Shown in pieces: positions 21,849-32,658 of a DNA stretch of 64,000 nucleotides; the stretch's first letter is position 1; each line of letters begins with the position of its first letter. The stretch lies in the NCBI RefSeq assembly GCF_001625215.2, contig NC_030381.2, forward strand, positions 54,857,214-54,921,213. The letters run 5' to 3'. The translations under genes were made by a program, and so were the position numbers. The notes below the pieces were generated by a model. It was not told the DNA's origin. It saw nothing but the letters and a program-made list of their open reading frames with translations, and made no database searches. The stretch comes from Daucus carota subsp. sativus (lineage: Eukaryota > Streptophyta > Magnoliopsida > Apiales > Apiaceae).

Positions 21849-22315
21849 AGAAACACCGCTATTCTGGTATCTCTATGCTATATTATATGTCTTGTTAGTT
21901 ACCTTTGGTCTGTTATTTTAGTCACTTTTGAGAGATGGCTGTATTTCTTTGCTCTTGATAGATGTGTTGTCAACTTTCCATCTGTACTTCAGTAGACTTG
22001 TTCTAATGAACTTTCTATCAGTTAATTAAGGCATCGGAAGCCGACTTGTTATAATGTTCGTGCAAGCTGATAGATTTTCATCAACTGTGTTGGGTAAGAT
22101 GTTTCTTGCTAGCCTAGTGCTCGTTTTTTCTATATGAACTTTGGTGTTGTTGATCTTTTATTAGCCACATTTGTATCAGTATAGGGATCCAGAACTCAAA
22201 AAGCCAACTAATATTAATATTACAGACAGCACAAGCATTCTATGAATTTCTTGTATAATATTAGATATATTTCATATAAAAATAAGTCAGTCAACTCCCT
22301 TCTAGCTAGTGGAAT
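21849..22315. other. 3' flank of FBX2
   Basis: No gene is seen. It matches the 3' flank of FBX5 (32265-32640) in inverted orientation. Compared with the FBX8 flank it has about 110 extra bases near 22010-22110. Confidence 0.6.
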
Positions 22316-22783
22316 TAGAGCTGTTCACGAACCGAGCCGAGCCGAGTTTTGACCGAACCGAGCCGAGCTTTAATTTTTTTTTTGGCGAGTCGAGCCGAGC
22401 CGAGCTTTTTTATCGAACAAAAATTGTGTTCAAGCTCGGCTCGTTAACTAACGAGCCGAACACGAGCTTGTTCGCGAACAAATACAAGCCGAGCCGAGTC
22501 GAGTCGAGTCGAGCCGAGCCAGAAAAAAAAATAAAGACAAACCGCTAGTTCACTCTTAAAATAGCTAACCAAATAATTTTAATTTTTTTGAAACATTGTT
22601 TATATTACTAAAATGTATATATGTTAACATCCATACGGTTGGATCGGTAAGAAATATTTTTTAAAATATTGAAACACTAAATTAGGATTAAACACTAGTT
22701 AGCGGTACTAGTTAACCTTCTACTTGACTGTTAAAATAGGAAACCATATAAAATTATTATTTTTCGAAATTTTGGTTACAACA

Positions 22784-22843
<60 letters not shown>

Positions 22844-23123
22844 TTATATGTTGAATTCTGAATTCAATAACATATATAAATTATAAAAAAAACCCCAAAA
22901 ATATTACATTTTTTCGAGCTTTAACGAGCCGAGCTCGAGCCGAGCGAGCTCGAGTCGAGCTCGAGCCGAACATACTAAAAGCTCGGCTCGAGCTCGTTTA
23001 CTTAACGAACAATTTTTTGTGTTCGAGCTCGAGCTCGTTAACTTAACGAGCCGAGCCGAACGAGCTCTTAACGAGCCGAGCTCGAGCTTGTTCGCGAACA
23101 GCTCGGTTCGTTAAACAGCCCTA
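22316..23123. mobile_element. hAT-type MITE between FBX2 and TLP5
   Basis: Ends TAGAGCTGTTCACGAAC and TAGGGCTGTTTAACGAAC (inverse). A perfect 8-bp target duplication AGTGGAAT flanks it (22308-22315, 23124-23131). Both subterminal regions are dense GAGCCGAGC-type repeats in opposite orientation. A (TA)n tract lies at 22786-22841. 808 bp, non-coding. Confidence 0.93.
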
Positions 23124-23275
23124 AGTGGAATTATGGACGAAGAGGTCTACTCTTTATAATATGTGGAATTATTTGCGTGTTGGTTTCTAAGTCTTCCCAA
23201 GTCCTCTTGACTCTGCCCTGTATAACGAGTCGAACTTACACTCTGAAATATTGTGACAAACATTGTAACATTAAC

Positions 23276-23910
23276 ATCATTTCCACCCTCCTAATCACTA
23301 TAAGAGCTGCCAACTTTAATATCCGAAACAACTGCCCTTACGTCATATGGGCTGGTGCCTATCCTGGTGGCGGTCGTCAACTCAACCCTAATGACCAATG
23401 GTCACTGGATGTTGCTCCTGGCACCCAATTTGCTCGTATTTGGGGTCGTACAAATTGCAACTCTGATGCTTCTGTTTGTGAAACTGGAGACTGTGGCAGG
23501 CTTGACTGCACATCATACGGCAAAACACCAAACACAGTGGCCGAATATGTATTAAACCAATTTCAAAACTATGATTACTTCGACATTTCACTAATCGACG
23601 GTTTCAATATTCCTATGGAATTTGGTCCCACTGCAGAAGGTGCAGATGGATGCAAACTCAGTAGTTGTACAGCAGATATCATCGCGTAATGTCCTGATCT
23701 GTTGAAGTTCCCTGGCGGGTGTAATAACCCCTGCACGGTTTATAAGACTAACGAATATTGTTGCACTCAGGCGTCGGAACCATGTAATCCGACAGATTAT
23801 TTGAGGTTTTTTAAGGACATGCAGGTGTCCTACTTCTCTCAATTTATAAAGGTGATCAAACTGGTAATCGAAGCTGTCCAAGTGGTACTAACTACAAGGT
23901 TGTGTTCTGT
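23276..23910 (+). pseudogene. TLP5: osmotin-like pseudogene
   Basis: Sequence from [19 protein letters not shown] to CTADIIA is open and close to TLP4, including GDCGRLDC and DISLIDGFN. Three lesions are visible. The ATG and the first half of the signal peptide are absent (the 5' leader joins directly to the ISTLL codons). A CAA codon has become TAA after DIIA. An indel after RFFKD shifts the C-terminal frame. The promoter, including the site equivalent to the TLP4 TATA box, is retained upstream (23131-23230) but reads GTATAAC. It follows FBX2 on the same strand, with the 808-bp hAT element between them. Confidence 0.93.
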
Positions 23911-24080
23911 CTACTTCTTAGAGTTCTTGCTGTTAATTTGCAAACTATAACATACTTATGAACTCTGATAGCCTGAGATCTATATCAGGTCTAAACTCAG
24001 CCGAGTCACGTACAAGTAGTCGAGTTAGACGACTCGGACTCGAATACTGCAGTCAAAATGAAGAGTCGGTACTTCCCAGC
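23911..24080. other. Short non-coding spacer
   Basis: No gene is seen. The TLP stop-proximal sequence present at 46138-46147 is deleted here. Confidence 0.4.
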
Positions 24081-24440
24081 TACATCAATCAAGCACAAAT
24101 GAGTTCAACTGTTGTAAGCAGAGCATTTGGATATGTTCTAAGTGACTCTTCAATGTTTTACATCAACATTTAGTATTGCTCTATGATATTTTGATATCTT
24201 ATTTTTTGCCAGTTTTCCATCAATATTTGACTTGTGCAGAATATGGAATGTGTGTAGCTATGGGATTCTTCTACTAGAAATTTTCTCAGGGAAACAGCTT
24301 ACAGAAAGCGGCATATTCATAGATGGTGGAAGTGATCTTCATGACTACGTAAGGAAGGCAAGGAGCTCGAGCACAGAGCGACGGACATTGCTGACCCATA
24401 TATGGATCGTACTTGATCAAGAAGAACATGGCATGACGAC
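24081..24440 (+). pseudogene. LRR receptor-like kinase fragment (unit 0 copy)
   Basis: A short exon piece encodes SSTVVSRAFGY, resembling the activation-segment end of LRR-XII kinases. After an intron-like stretch ending CTTGTGCAG at 24239, the next piece encodes NVCSYGILLLEIFSGKQLTE and SDLHDYVRKA, typical of kinase subdomains IX-X in Xa21/EFR-type receptors. The conserved exon start and an Asp-Val pair are disturbed, and the rest of the kinase is missing. A matching fragment is at 46752-47170. Confidence 0.75.
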
Positions 24441-25195
24441 TATATATCGAAAAATTCTTATCCACAAATACAGAAATACCCAAACATAGCTAATTTCCGA
24501 CCTACATTTGTTCAAGGTTGCATAATTAGTAAAGAAAAACAAATGTTTCATGAAATGAGCAAAACAGTGAAAGACTCATCTCATCCTCAAAAATTTGTCT
24601 CACGAGGATTTGACTATCTTTGTGTACTACGAAACGTATATTAATTCCTCTTATGAACATCCATGTCTTTTCTGCACGATGCTCCCAAGTCGGAAAACAA
24701 TCATTTGTACAACACAAAGTATGAGTTAATTTGTACCAATAAATTGTCATGATAAGCAACACAAAACCATCTTCACACAAAAAAAAACGGGGGATAACGG
24801 GAATGGTTTCATGCCATTCCCGTTAACCCCTATTCCCATACCCTTCCATCACTGATTCCCTTTCCCACCCCTATTACCATACCCTACATTTCCATCACCG
24901 ACTCTCATTCCCACCGTTAATCCAAACGCCCCTAAATTATAGTCATCTAAAGCATCCTAACAATTATATATTATTGTCTGAAACTTGTGTTACTCGCCAA
25001 ATATACATCTGCATCCCTGTACTGATAGCAATGGGGGTGATATAAGATCAACCAGATCAAAGTTTTTTTAAAGAAACAAGCACAACAATGAAAACTATGA
25101 TGTGCAAATACAAATTTATAGCAAGCACCATAAGACTAAGATCCTCTTACACAACAACCTCATAGCAAAAATTATAAGAATACCTCATTGGCAGA
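24441..25195. other. Non-coding, with a Tourist MITE remnant
   Basis: 24490-24780 matches 47640-47930. 24788-24934 matches the right half of the Tourist-like element at 49200-49501, ending CCAAACGCCCC next to TAA. No credible gene is seen. Confidence 0.6.
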
Positions 25196-25340
25196 ACACA
25201 ACTTGGTAGTTAGTACCATTAGGACAACTTCAAAACCTGTTTGATCAGCTTCATAACTGAGAGAATTAGGACACATATCCTTAAAAAAAAAACCTTGAAT
25301 AATCTGTTGGAGTTCCGATGCCTGAGTGCAACACAAGGCA
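25196..25340 (-). pseudogene. TLP6: 3' fragment of an osmotin-like gene
   Basis: Minus-strand translation reads CTQASE, then FFFKDMCPNSLSYEADQTG, and in a shifted frame the remains of the KVVFCP end. Several indels are present and the 5' three quarters are gone. FBX3 lies 242 bp upstream on the same strand. The unit 1 copy is TLP10 (49777-49914). Confidence 0.85.
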
Positions 25341-25582
25341 TCATTATGCAAGTCTATGAGTTCGAAAAATATTATTACCAACATAGTTGACTGGATTGAC
25401 TCCAGTAATACGGATGTAAAATTGACAACACAGTGCAAATTAACATTGCAACCATCTATCAAAAGCAAATAGATGTAAATATCTATCAGAACAGACTACA
25501 AAACCAGACCAAAGAAGACTACAAGAACAGAATTGCTGCAACCAATATCTAGCACATCGATACCAGAATCAGCAGTGTCTTC

Positions 25583-26887
25583 TTAATTATCATCTTCGCC
25601 AGCTTTCCAGCTAATTTGTTTGAATCCTGCAAGTGAAACTAAGCTCTCTGTATACTTGCACATATCATAACAGTAACAACAGTCAGCCATCTCATCTGAA
25701 AGGGGGACAATCTCGGCATCTTTCTTATCGACATCACATGAAATCCACATGTAACTATCACTTCGTACTGATAATAAGAGATTCCCATTGCTGAAATAGC
25801 CATTACGGAGTAGTGCTGGTCTATCGAATTTAAGACTAAACATTAGCGTCCATGATGCCTCGTCTCCACCACCTCGAAGGCATGCCTCATCATCCAACTT
25901 CCACAATTCAACCTTCTTGTTCCATCTCCAATCAGACAATTCATAATCCAATGCATTAGCCCACAGTACAATAACACCAACAGACTTATTAAACTCGATT
26001 ATACGAGTATTAGCTTCAGCTTCATAAGACCCATCGCTGTCATAGTCGAAACCATATTCATCATCATATTCATCATCATAATCATCTTCGTCGTCATCAT
26101 CATCGTCGTCACCATCATCACGACCACCATCAACAGGAAGCTTAATAGCACAATTCATCACCTCCCTGTTCAAATCAAACACCACCATCATACCAATCAT
26201 CCCCCAATCCCCCGCACCACATAAAAATCCATTAACACATACATGGAACGTACTGCAAAAACGATCAATAAGGGCTGTTGGAATCGGAGAAGCCACTTTT
26301 CGCCATACATTACTATTAGCCGAATACACCTCCACCGAAAGACAAGGATTTCTAGCAACAAAAACAACCTTATAATCCCGATCCACCGGATCATAACCGA
26401 ACCCCAAATCATACAATTCACCAACCGGAAGTGGCGGAAGAATTTTAATTTGTCTAATTGCTGGATTCCAAAGAAACACAGGGTCACAAAACTCTTGAAC
26501 ATCAGGGTGAAAATCATAATTAGCAACACATACAATGCCATTAGTAGAACCAACAAGTCTAAAATAACGCTCAGATCTTATAGGCTCATTTCGAGGACAC
26601 GGATACTTAACATCACGCATTATTTCACAAGAGTCTATGTTAAAGAGTGAGAATTTCTGTCTAAGACCACCGCGGAGATCGAGATAACGGGTGATGATAA
26701 GGGTTTCATCGGTTCCGGTGGAGATTGTGTGACGGAGCTGAGCTTCGGCAAAAGCAGGGTCTTTGATTAGCGATAACCACGTCTTGGAGACTAATTGGTA
26801 TTGAACTAGGGGTTTCACTGGCAGGCGTTTCAGAATCTCGGTGAGTAGATCGCTTGAAAGCGTCGGATTGGGCCTCACACGCGCCAT
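25583..26887 (-). CDS. FBX3: class III F-box/FBA-domain protein
   Basis: The 434-residue protein begins MARVRPNPTLSSDLLTEILK. The F-box spans about residues 8-48 (LPVKPLVQYQLVSKTW). An FBA (F-box-associated, type 1) region follows: VFLWNPAIRQ, GFGYDPVDRDYKVV, VEVYSANSNVWRKV, VCVNGFLCG, VVFDLNREVMNCAIKLP. A long Asp/Glu-rich run (about residues 265-295) then leads to RIIEFNKS and the conserved tail YTESLVSLAGF. By family, it would be a substrate receptor of an SCF ubiquitin ligase, binding SKP1 by the F-box and a target by the FBA part; targets are unknown. The ATG at 26887 is the first in frame; upstream open codons contain no ATG. Intronless. Unit 1 copy: FBX9. Confidence 0.93.
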   Translation of the reverse strand: MARVRPNPTLSSDLLTEILKRLPVKPLVQYQLVSKTWLSLIKDPAFAEAQLRHTISTGTDETLIITRYLDLRGGLRQKFSLFNIDSCEIMRDVKYPCPRNEPIRSERYFRLVGSTNGIVCVANYDFHPDVQEFCDPVFLWNPAIRQIKILPPLPVGELYDLGFGYDPVDRDYKVVFVARNPCLSVEVYSANSNVWRKVASPIPTALIDRFCSTFHVCVNGFLCGAGDWGMIGMMVVFDLNREVMNCAIKLPVDGGRDDGDDDDDDDEDDYDDEYDDEYGFDYDSDGSYEAEANTRIIEFNKSVGVIVLWANALDYELSDWRWNKKVELWKLDDEACLRGGGDEASWTLMFSLKFDRPALLRNGYFSNGNLLLSVRSDSYMWISCDVDKKDAEIVPLSDEMADCCYCYDMCKYTESLVSLAGFKQISWKAGEDDN

Positions 26888-28200
26888 TGTTGAGTCACTG
26901 AGACGACTCGGTGGTGATGATGGGGAGAGAACTGAAGGTCTAACGAGGGTTTCGATTGAAGTTGAAAGAGAGGGGGAATGCGGTGTATTCAATCGAGATT
27001 TTACGCGTTTTCTTATCTGTGAAAATATTCTCAGAATTTTAATAATATATAAGTAAGATTTTGTAAAACGTAAAATTTCATAATATTCAAATTATGATAG
27101 CTTTTTTGTATTATGCTTAAATTTTAAGTGTTCTACATTAGTTTTATGATTTTTTTGTTTAAAATTTACTAGACTCCGTATAAAATTATGATCACATATA
27201 ATTCACTAATATTTACTAATATTATTACGTTAAAATTTCACTTAAATACATATTTTGTATTTGTTTCATTTCATTCAATTCGAGATATAAATCAAGAGGA
27301 TTCGATGCGGATTCTAAAAGATCTTCGAGATATTTTTGGATCATAAGTAATATTATAAAGTTTTAAGATGTTCTATTAAGATCTTAACTTATATAATATA
27401 TTTAAGAAAGGGGGAATATTACATTTAAGTTCGATGAAATACTTTAGAATCTGATGTTATTAACATTATCGAAATTATTTTATTTTATAAAATATTGACT
27501 TTATTGAATTTGTAAGTATATTTTATGCAAAAATCTCTCTAATATTTACGATATTATGCCAAAATTGTATAAATATATGATAGAAGTCATATCAATTTAT
27601 GATATTTGCGGTTACAGAAAGTAATGACGGTTTTTTTGCTGGAAAGTAGAGGAAAAATTATTTGATAAATCTAAAAACGCTTTTTAAATAAAAAACGGTT
27701 TCATAAGAAGCAAGTACCACATGCTTCTAAAAACGCCTTTTAAATCAAAAACAGATTTATAAGAAGCAAGTACCACATACTTTTGAGAATAACAATTTTT
27801 GTGCGAACCTCATCAAAAATATTATTTATTTTTTTTCTAATTATAACTTAACATATGTAAATATCAAAAAAAAATTATTAAACAATTACTATCTAATTTT
27901 TACAACAACACACTCTTTCTCAGAGCCAATACAAACAACTCTTTCTAACAGCCCATACAAACAGACCCCTTAGTCTTTTGTATTCTAAGTTAGAATAGAT
28001 CCATGTCAATTCTTTAATAAGTCTTTCCTATTATTTTTTTTATTTTTTTTTTACAAATTTAGCTTTTTTTCGAATCGTCGATTAAATTTCTTAACTATCA
28101 AAACACATGTATTATCCATCTAACAAATTTTTTAATTTGATTCATATGTCTAAATTTTTTCTCAAACCTCCCTCTCGAACACGAGGGGATGGTTGCTGAG
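26888..28200. other. 5' flank of FBX3, non-coding
   Basis: Nearly identical to 51438-52750. It contains a 56-bp tandem duplication (27671-27782), whose unit includes 'ataagaagcaagtaccaca', also in the other unit at 52221-52332. No gene is seen. Confidence 0.6.
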
Positions 28201-28255
28201 AGGATGGTTGCTAAGTACTCATTTTAGTGCCAAAGGTTGCAATATTGTAAAGCCC
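28201..28255 (-). pseudogene. TLP7: remnant of an osmotin-like gene start
   Basis: The minus strand reads GCACTAAAATGAGTACTTAG, matching the start-codon context of TLP4 (GCACCAAAATGAGTTACTTAG). Only the leader and first codons are recognisable. It lies downstream of FBX4 on the same strand. Unit 1 copy: 52751-52800. Confidence 0.6.
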
Positions 28256-28991
28256 TATTGTACTTCAGTATGTCATTGATAACACAGGGACTTCGAATCG
28301 AATTGTAGATCCCCTATGCATTTCATAAAATTTAGTAAACGAACCTCTTTTTTTAGGCTAGGTCCCGAGATATTTCATCAGACATCTGCTCTGTTTTCAC
28401 TGCATGACGCTCCTATCTCAGATTATAATGGAAGTTCTGAATACCCTGATTATGCACCAAAAAATGATATAACCAACATAGTCAGTACTTCAGATACTCA
28501 ATTCTTAAACACAACGTACTGCATATTCAACTAAGCAGCTAGCAGCGATCAGCCAAATAGCCAATCACCCATCATACATCAAGCAACAAAAATAATGGCA
28601 GAAAATTGAACACAGCAAGATCAATAAGAAGACGAATTACATGACATATATTTCTCCATATGCAAGATTTAGTTATATGGACTATATAAGGTTGCTTTTA
28701 GTTGCTCAAATAATCATATTTATCATGTCAAAATCAGAAAAGTTAGCAGTTCTGATTGTACAGGCCCAAGGGAGTAGCCTCAGTGCTATAAACAAGCTTC
28801 TTCAGTGCTGATAATATAAACATTACAATTTTAAAGTTGTTGATATAAAAAAGAAAATTATTGTGGCATTCAACAATACAGAAGAAGGTGACAGCGTATA
28901 CAGACTTTTAGCTCTCAAAATTAAAGTAAATGCAGTGATGTACCCTTCAAATAAGACACTGTCAACATAAGCTAGCACCAAAATTCCAGAC
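28256..28991. other. Non-coding spacer
   Basis: Nearly identical to 52801-53542. A 72-codon open frame is shared, but its end differs between units and it resembles no family I know. No supported gene. Confidence 0.5.
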
Positions 28992-28999
28992 TCAGCGCT

Positions 29000-29602
29000 T
29001 AGAGATGGGCATTACTCTTGACCCGCCCGATCCCCGCACCGAATGGTGCGGGGATTCGGGGATTTTTTCGGGTACGGGTCGGGGAACGGGGACGATTTTG
29101 AAAAAATATCGGGGATCGGGCCGGGTACGGCTTTTCACATTCCCTCGGCCCGATCCCCGACCCGATTTTCCCCAATTGCCGGCCCGATCCCTGACCCGAT
29201 TTTTATATTATATTATATATATATATATTATAATTATTTATTAATATGTTTATATACCTCTTTAGGTGCAACTTCGGTCATGAATTTTCACATCACCTGT
29301 TTATTTATTATATACATTATAATTATATATTAAATATAATTAAATTTATTGAAATAAGTTTTAATATTTAATTCTATTAATATAAGTCTTAAAATTAAAA
29401 AAGGTCATAATCAAATCATTCAAGATCTGTTTAAATAAAAATAATGAGGCATTAATAAGATATATTAGAAACTAATCCTAATTAGAAATTTTGGTTTAAA
29501 TTAAAAATCCCTGAATCACCGTGGGTATCCCCGAATCCCGATCGGGCCGGGGATGGGGATCGAAAAATAATCCCAGATAGGGATCGGGTCAGGGATGGGG
29601 AT
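29000..29602. mobile_element. hAT-type MITE, right end deleted (unit 0 copy)
   Basis: Starts TAGAGATGGGCATTACTC after the site TCAGCGCT (28992-28999), with GGGGATCGGG-type subterminal repeats. The right end is missing: the element is fused at about 29602 to the interior of FBX4. The complete copy is at 53551-54240. Confidence 0.85.
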
Positions 29603-30505
29603 GCTTCAACTCCACCGCCACGGAGGCATGCTTCGTCATCCAATATCCACAAATTAATCTTTTTATCATCATTCAATGCACCATCCCACACTATAATAAC
29701 AACAATAGACTTGTTAAACTCAATAATACGAACATCATTAGACTCGATAACACGAGGATCATAAAACTTAATAACACCAGGTTCTTCATCATCATCACCC
29801 TCATCTTCCGCAACATCATAAACATTATCATCATTTACATCATTATCACCACCAACATCATAACCATAAGCATCATCATCATTCTCATCATTATCATCAC
29901 CATAAATAACAGGCAGCTTAATAGCACAATTCAGCACCTCCTTGTTCAAATCAAACACCATCATCCCATACTCCCCAACACTGCACAGAAAACCATCAAC
30001 ACACACATCAAAATCCGCATTCCTAGGAACATCAACCGGATCACTCACCTTACTCCAAACATTCGTATTACACGAATACACCTCCGCAAAAGAAGGCGGA
30101 GCCCCAACCCTAACAACCTTATAATCCCGATCCACCAGATCATAACCAAACCCCAAAGCATCATTCCGAACATCACGAAAAGTCGGAATAACTTTCGAGT
30201 GTCTCGTAGCAGGATTCCAGATATATAGACGAGTTGTGAGATCAACGAAATCAACAAGAATCGGTATCAATGAGTAGAAATCGGTTCTCCTCGTAGCGCT
30301 TGAAGCGGGTGAGGATGAGAATTTGATTTGTTTCGGTTGAGAGAGTGTAAAGGAGCTGAGATTTGAGGAAAGCAAGGTGGGTGATTAGGGATAGCCAGGT
30401 TTTCGAGACGGATTTGAAACGGAGGAACGATTTTACGGAAACGCGTGCGAGAATTTCGCTGATTAGGTCGTCGGAAAGTGTCGGATTAGGTCTGACCGGC
30501 GGCAT
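29603..30505 (-). pseudogene. FBX4: class IV F-box gene, truncated and frameshifted
   Basis: From the ATG at 30505 it encodes MPPVRPNPTLSDDLISEILA, an F-box and the segment to FLLIDTDSC, then a stop. The next conserved part (LYIWNPATRHSKV, GFGYDLVDRDYKVV) is in another frame and begins about 36 codons later than in relatives. That internal segment is still present in the fragment at 1582-1791. An acidic Asp/Glu/Asn-rich run and RIIEFNKS follow. The C-terminus after CLRGGGVEAS is replaced by hAT element sequence through a deletion of about 360 bp relative to FBX10. Confidence 0.9.
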
Positions 30506-31180
30506 GGTGTTTGGGTTTAGGGGTGAGATTAAACGACGTCGGACGAAGGCAGGAGGATTGGGAATGATTTTATAAATTGTTTTAAAATTTTGTTTTGGAA
30601 TAAAAATTTATCATCTAAAATTTATACATAAAAAGTTAATAATAACTTTTTAAATCATACTTTATTGAATATTAATACTAGTTAACATTTTAATTAGTAA
30701 CGTTGGAATCAGAAAGTCAGGTTTGAAATTTAGACTTAATACCATACATAAATCTGAAATGATGATCAAAATTGCCTCATTGATTTACTAAAAAAAAGTT
30801 GCCTCATTGATTAAATATATTTCTAACCAACTCAACACGCTCAACGGCTCGAGGCCCATAAATTAATCAGGAAATATATAATAAGTGAATAATTTGAATG
30901 TCATACAATACAAATTCTTCAATTTTAAAATCATTAGAGCATCTCCAAGGGGATGCACCTGTTAGGTATAATATCTAGCTGTCATGTTAGATTTTAAAAG
31001 TATAGCTAATGGTTGCAAAATAGAGTACTCCAAAACGGTGAACAGTTAGCAATAATTTTAGATAACGTAAAACACCGCTGTATTTGTTGAATGAAAAGGC
31101 ATCATCTATTTGTAAAAGAGGAACGAAGTGCAGTAGTATGCAAGTACAATTGTCTGGCAAGCATTACACGAATAACATCC
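30506..31180. other. 5' flank of FBX4 and 3' flank of TLP8
   Basis: 30506-30665 matches 55441-55601. From 30666 to 31376 the unit 1/2 boundary lacks the sequence, including the end of TLP12. No gene is seen. Confidence 0.6.
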
Positions 31181-31814
31181 TCACGGACAGAACACAACCT
31201 TGTAGTTAGTACCACTTGGACAGCTTCGATTACCTGTTTGATCACCTTTATAACTGAGAGAAGTAGGACACCTGTCCTTAAAAAACCTCGAATAATCTGT
31301 CGGATTACATGGTTCCGACACCTGAGTGCAACAATATTCGTTAGTCTTATAAACGGTGCAGGGGTTATTACACTCGCCAGGGAACTTCAACGGATCAGGA
31401 CATTGCCCGGTGATATCGGCTGTACATCTACTGAGTTTGCATCCATCTGCACCTTCTGCAGTGGGACCAAATTCCATAGGAATATTGAAACCGTCGATTA
31501 GTGAAATGTCGTAGTAATCATAGTTTTGAAATTGGTTTAATGCATATTCGGCCACTGTGTTTGGTGTTTTGCCGTATGCTGTGCAGTCAAGCCTGCCACA
31601 GTCGCCGGTTTCACAAACAGAGGCATCAGAGTTACAATTTGTTCGACCCCAAATACGAGCGTATTGGGTGCCTGGATCAACATCCAAGGACCATTCCTGA
31701 TTAGGGTTGAGTTGACGACCGCCACCAGGATAGGCACCGGCCCATACGAGATAAGGACAGTTGTTTCGGATGTTAAAGTTGGCAGCTCTTGTGGTGATTA
31801 GGAGGGTGGAAATT
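31181..31814 (-). pseudogene. TLP8: osmotin-like gene lacking its start
   Basis: The frame is open from [19 protein letters not shown] to KVVFCP and is close to TLP4, with cysteines and acidic cleft residues retained. The start ATG and first half of the signal peptide are missing: the leader (ACACTCTGAAA) joins directly to ATTTCC, and an in-frame TGA lies immediately upstream. The FPGGC motif reads FPGEC. The TATA box (31838-31846) is intact. A secreted protein cannot be made from any visible ATG. FBX5 lies upstream on the same strand. Confidence 0.9.
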
Positions 31815-32658
31815 TTTCAGAGTGTAAGTTCGACTCCTTATATAGGGCAGAGTCAAGAGGACTTGGGAAGACTTAAAAACCAACCGGCAAATAATTCCAC
31901 ATATAATAAAGAGACCAACTGGCAAATAATTCCACATTATAAAGAGCAGACCTCCTCTTCAATAAATTCAAAGCTAGAAAATTTAATGAAACGAACATTT
32001 TTCTACCCCATTCTTCAAGTCACACAGATTACTAGAAGCAAGTTGACTGACTTATTTTTATGAATGTTGTAATAAGCGGGAATCGAATTTAATCAGTGAA
32101 GTCATGTAACAAGGATTAATCGAAGATTAATTGGATTGATCAGTTCGGTGATCCACGGAACAGGGATTAATCGGCGTTAGTTGGGTTTTTTATAAGTTTG
32201 CTCTGAAAACTTGTCACTGGATATATAGATCTGGATCCCTGTACTGATACAAATTAATGTGGCTAATAGAAGATCAACAACACCAAAGTTCATTCAGAGA
32301 AAACGATCACTAGGCTAGCTAGCAGGAACATCCACTATAGGAAAAGCGGTCATTTTCGACCGTTCAATTCTGGTCGAAAATGACTTGACCAACACAGTTG
32401 ACGAAAATCTATCAGCTTTCACAAACATTATAACAAGTCGATTCCCATGCCTTAACCAACTGATGGAAAGTTCATTATAACAAGTCTACTGATCAATTAT
32501 ACAGATGGAAAGTTGGCAACATATCTATCAAGAGCAAAGAAATACAGCCATCTCTCAAAAGTGACTAAAATAACAGATTAAAGCTGAATAACAAGACAGA
32601 TAGCATAGAGATACCAGAATAGCGGTGTTTCCTTAATTAATTATCACCATAGCCACGA
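31815..32658. other. Spacer FBX5-TLP8
   Basis: Contains the TLP8 promoter, a stretch at about 32060-32200 not found beside TLP4 or TLP12, a 53-bp foldback insert (32333-32385), and the FBX5 3' flank. No gene is seen. Confidence 0.6.
32333..32385. mobile_element. 53-bp foldback insert with a CACTA-like end
   Basis: It begins CACTATAGGAAAAGCGGTCA, like a CACTA terminus, and contains a perfect 13-bp inverted repeat GTCATTTTCGACC / GGTCGAAAATGAC. The unit 2 copy (about 56711) lacks it. Confidence 0.6.

Larger units (their letters stand above)
15330..31080. repeat. Segmental duplication unit 0 (with internal deletions)
   Basis: Contains TLP4, FBX1, FBX2, TLP5, kinase fragment, TLP6, FBX3, TLP7 remnant and FBX4. 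The order and flanks match unit 1, except that the counterparts of FBX5 and FBX6 are missing. Confidence 0.8.

Noticed and set aside
22309-22548. A reading frame rich in repeated AEPS/SRAE residues
   Set aside because: It is translation of hAT subterminal repeats.
28316-28534. A 72-codon frame conserved in both units
   Set aside because: The units are nearly identical in non-coding DNA here too, and the end of the frame differs.
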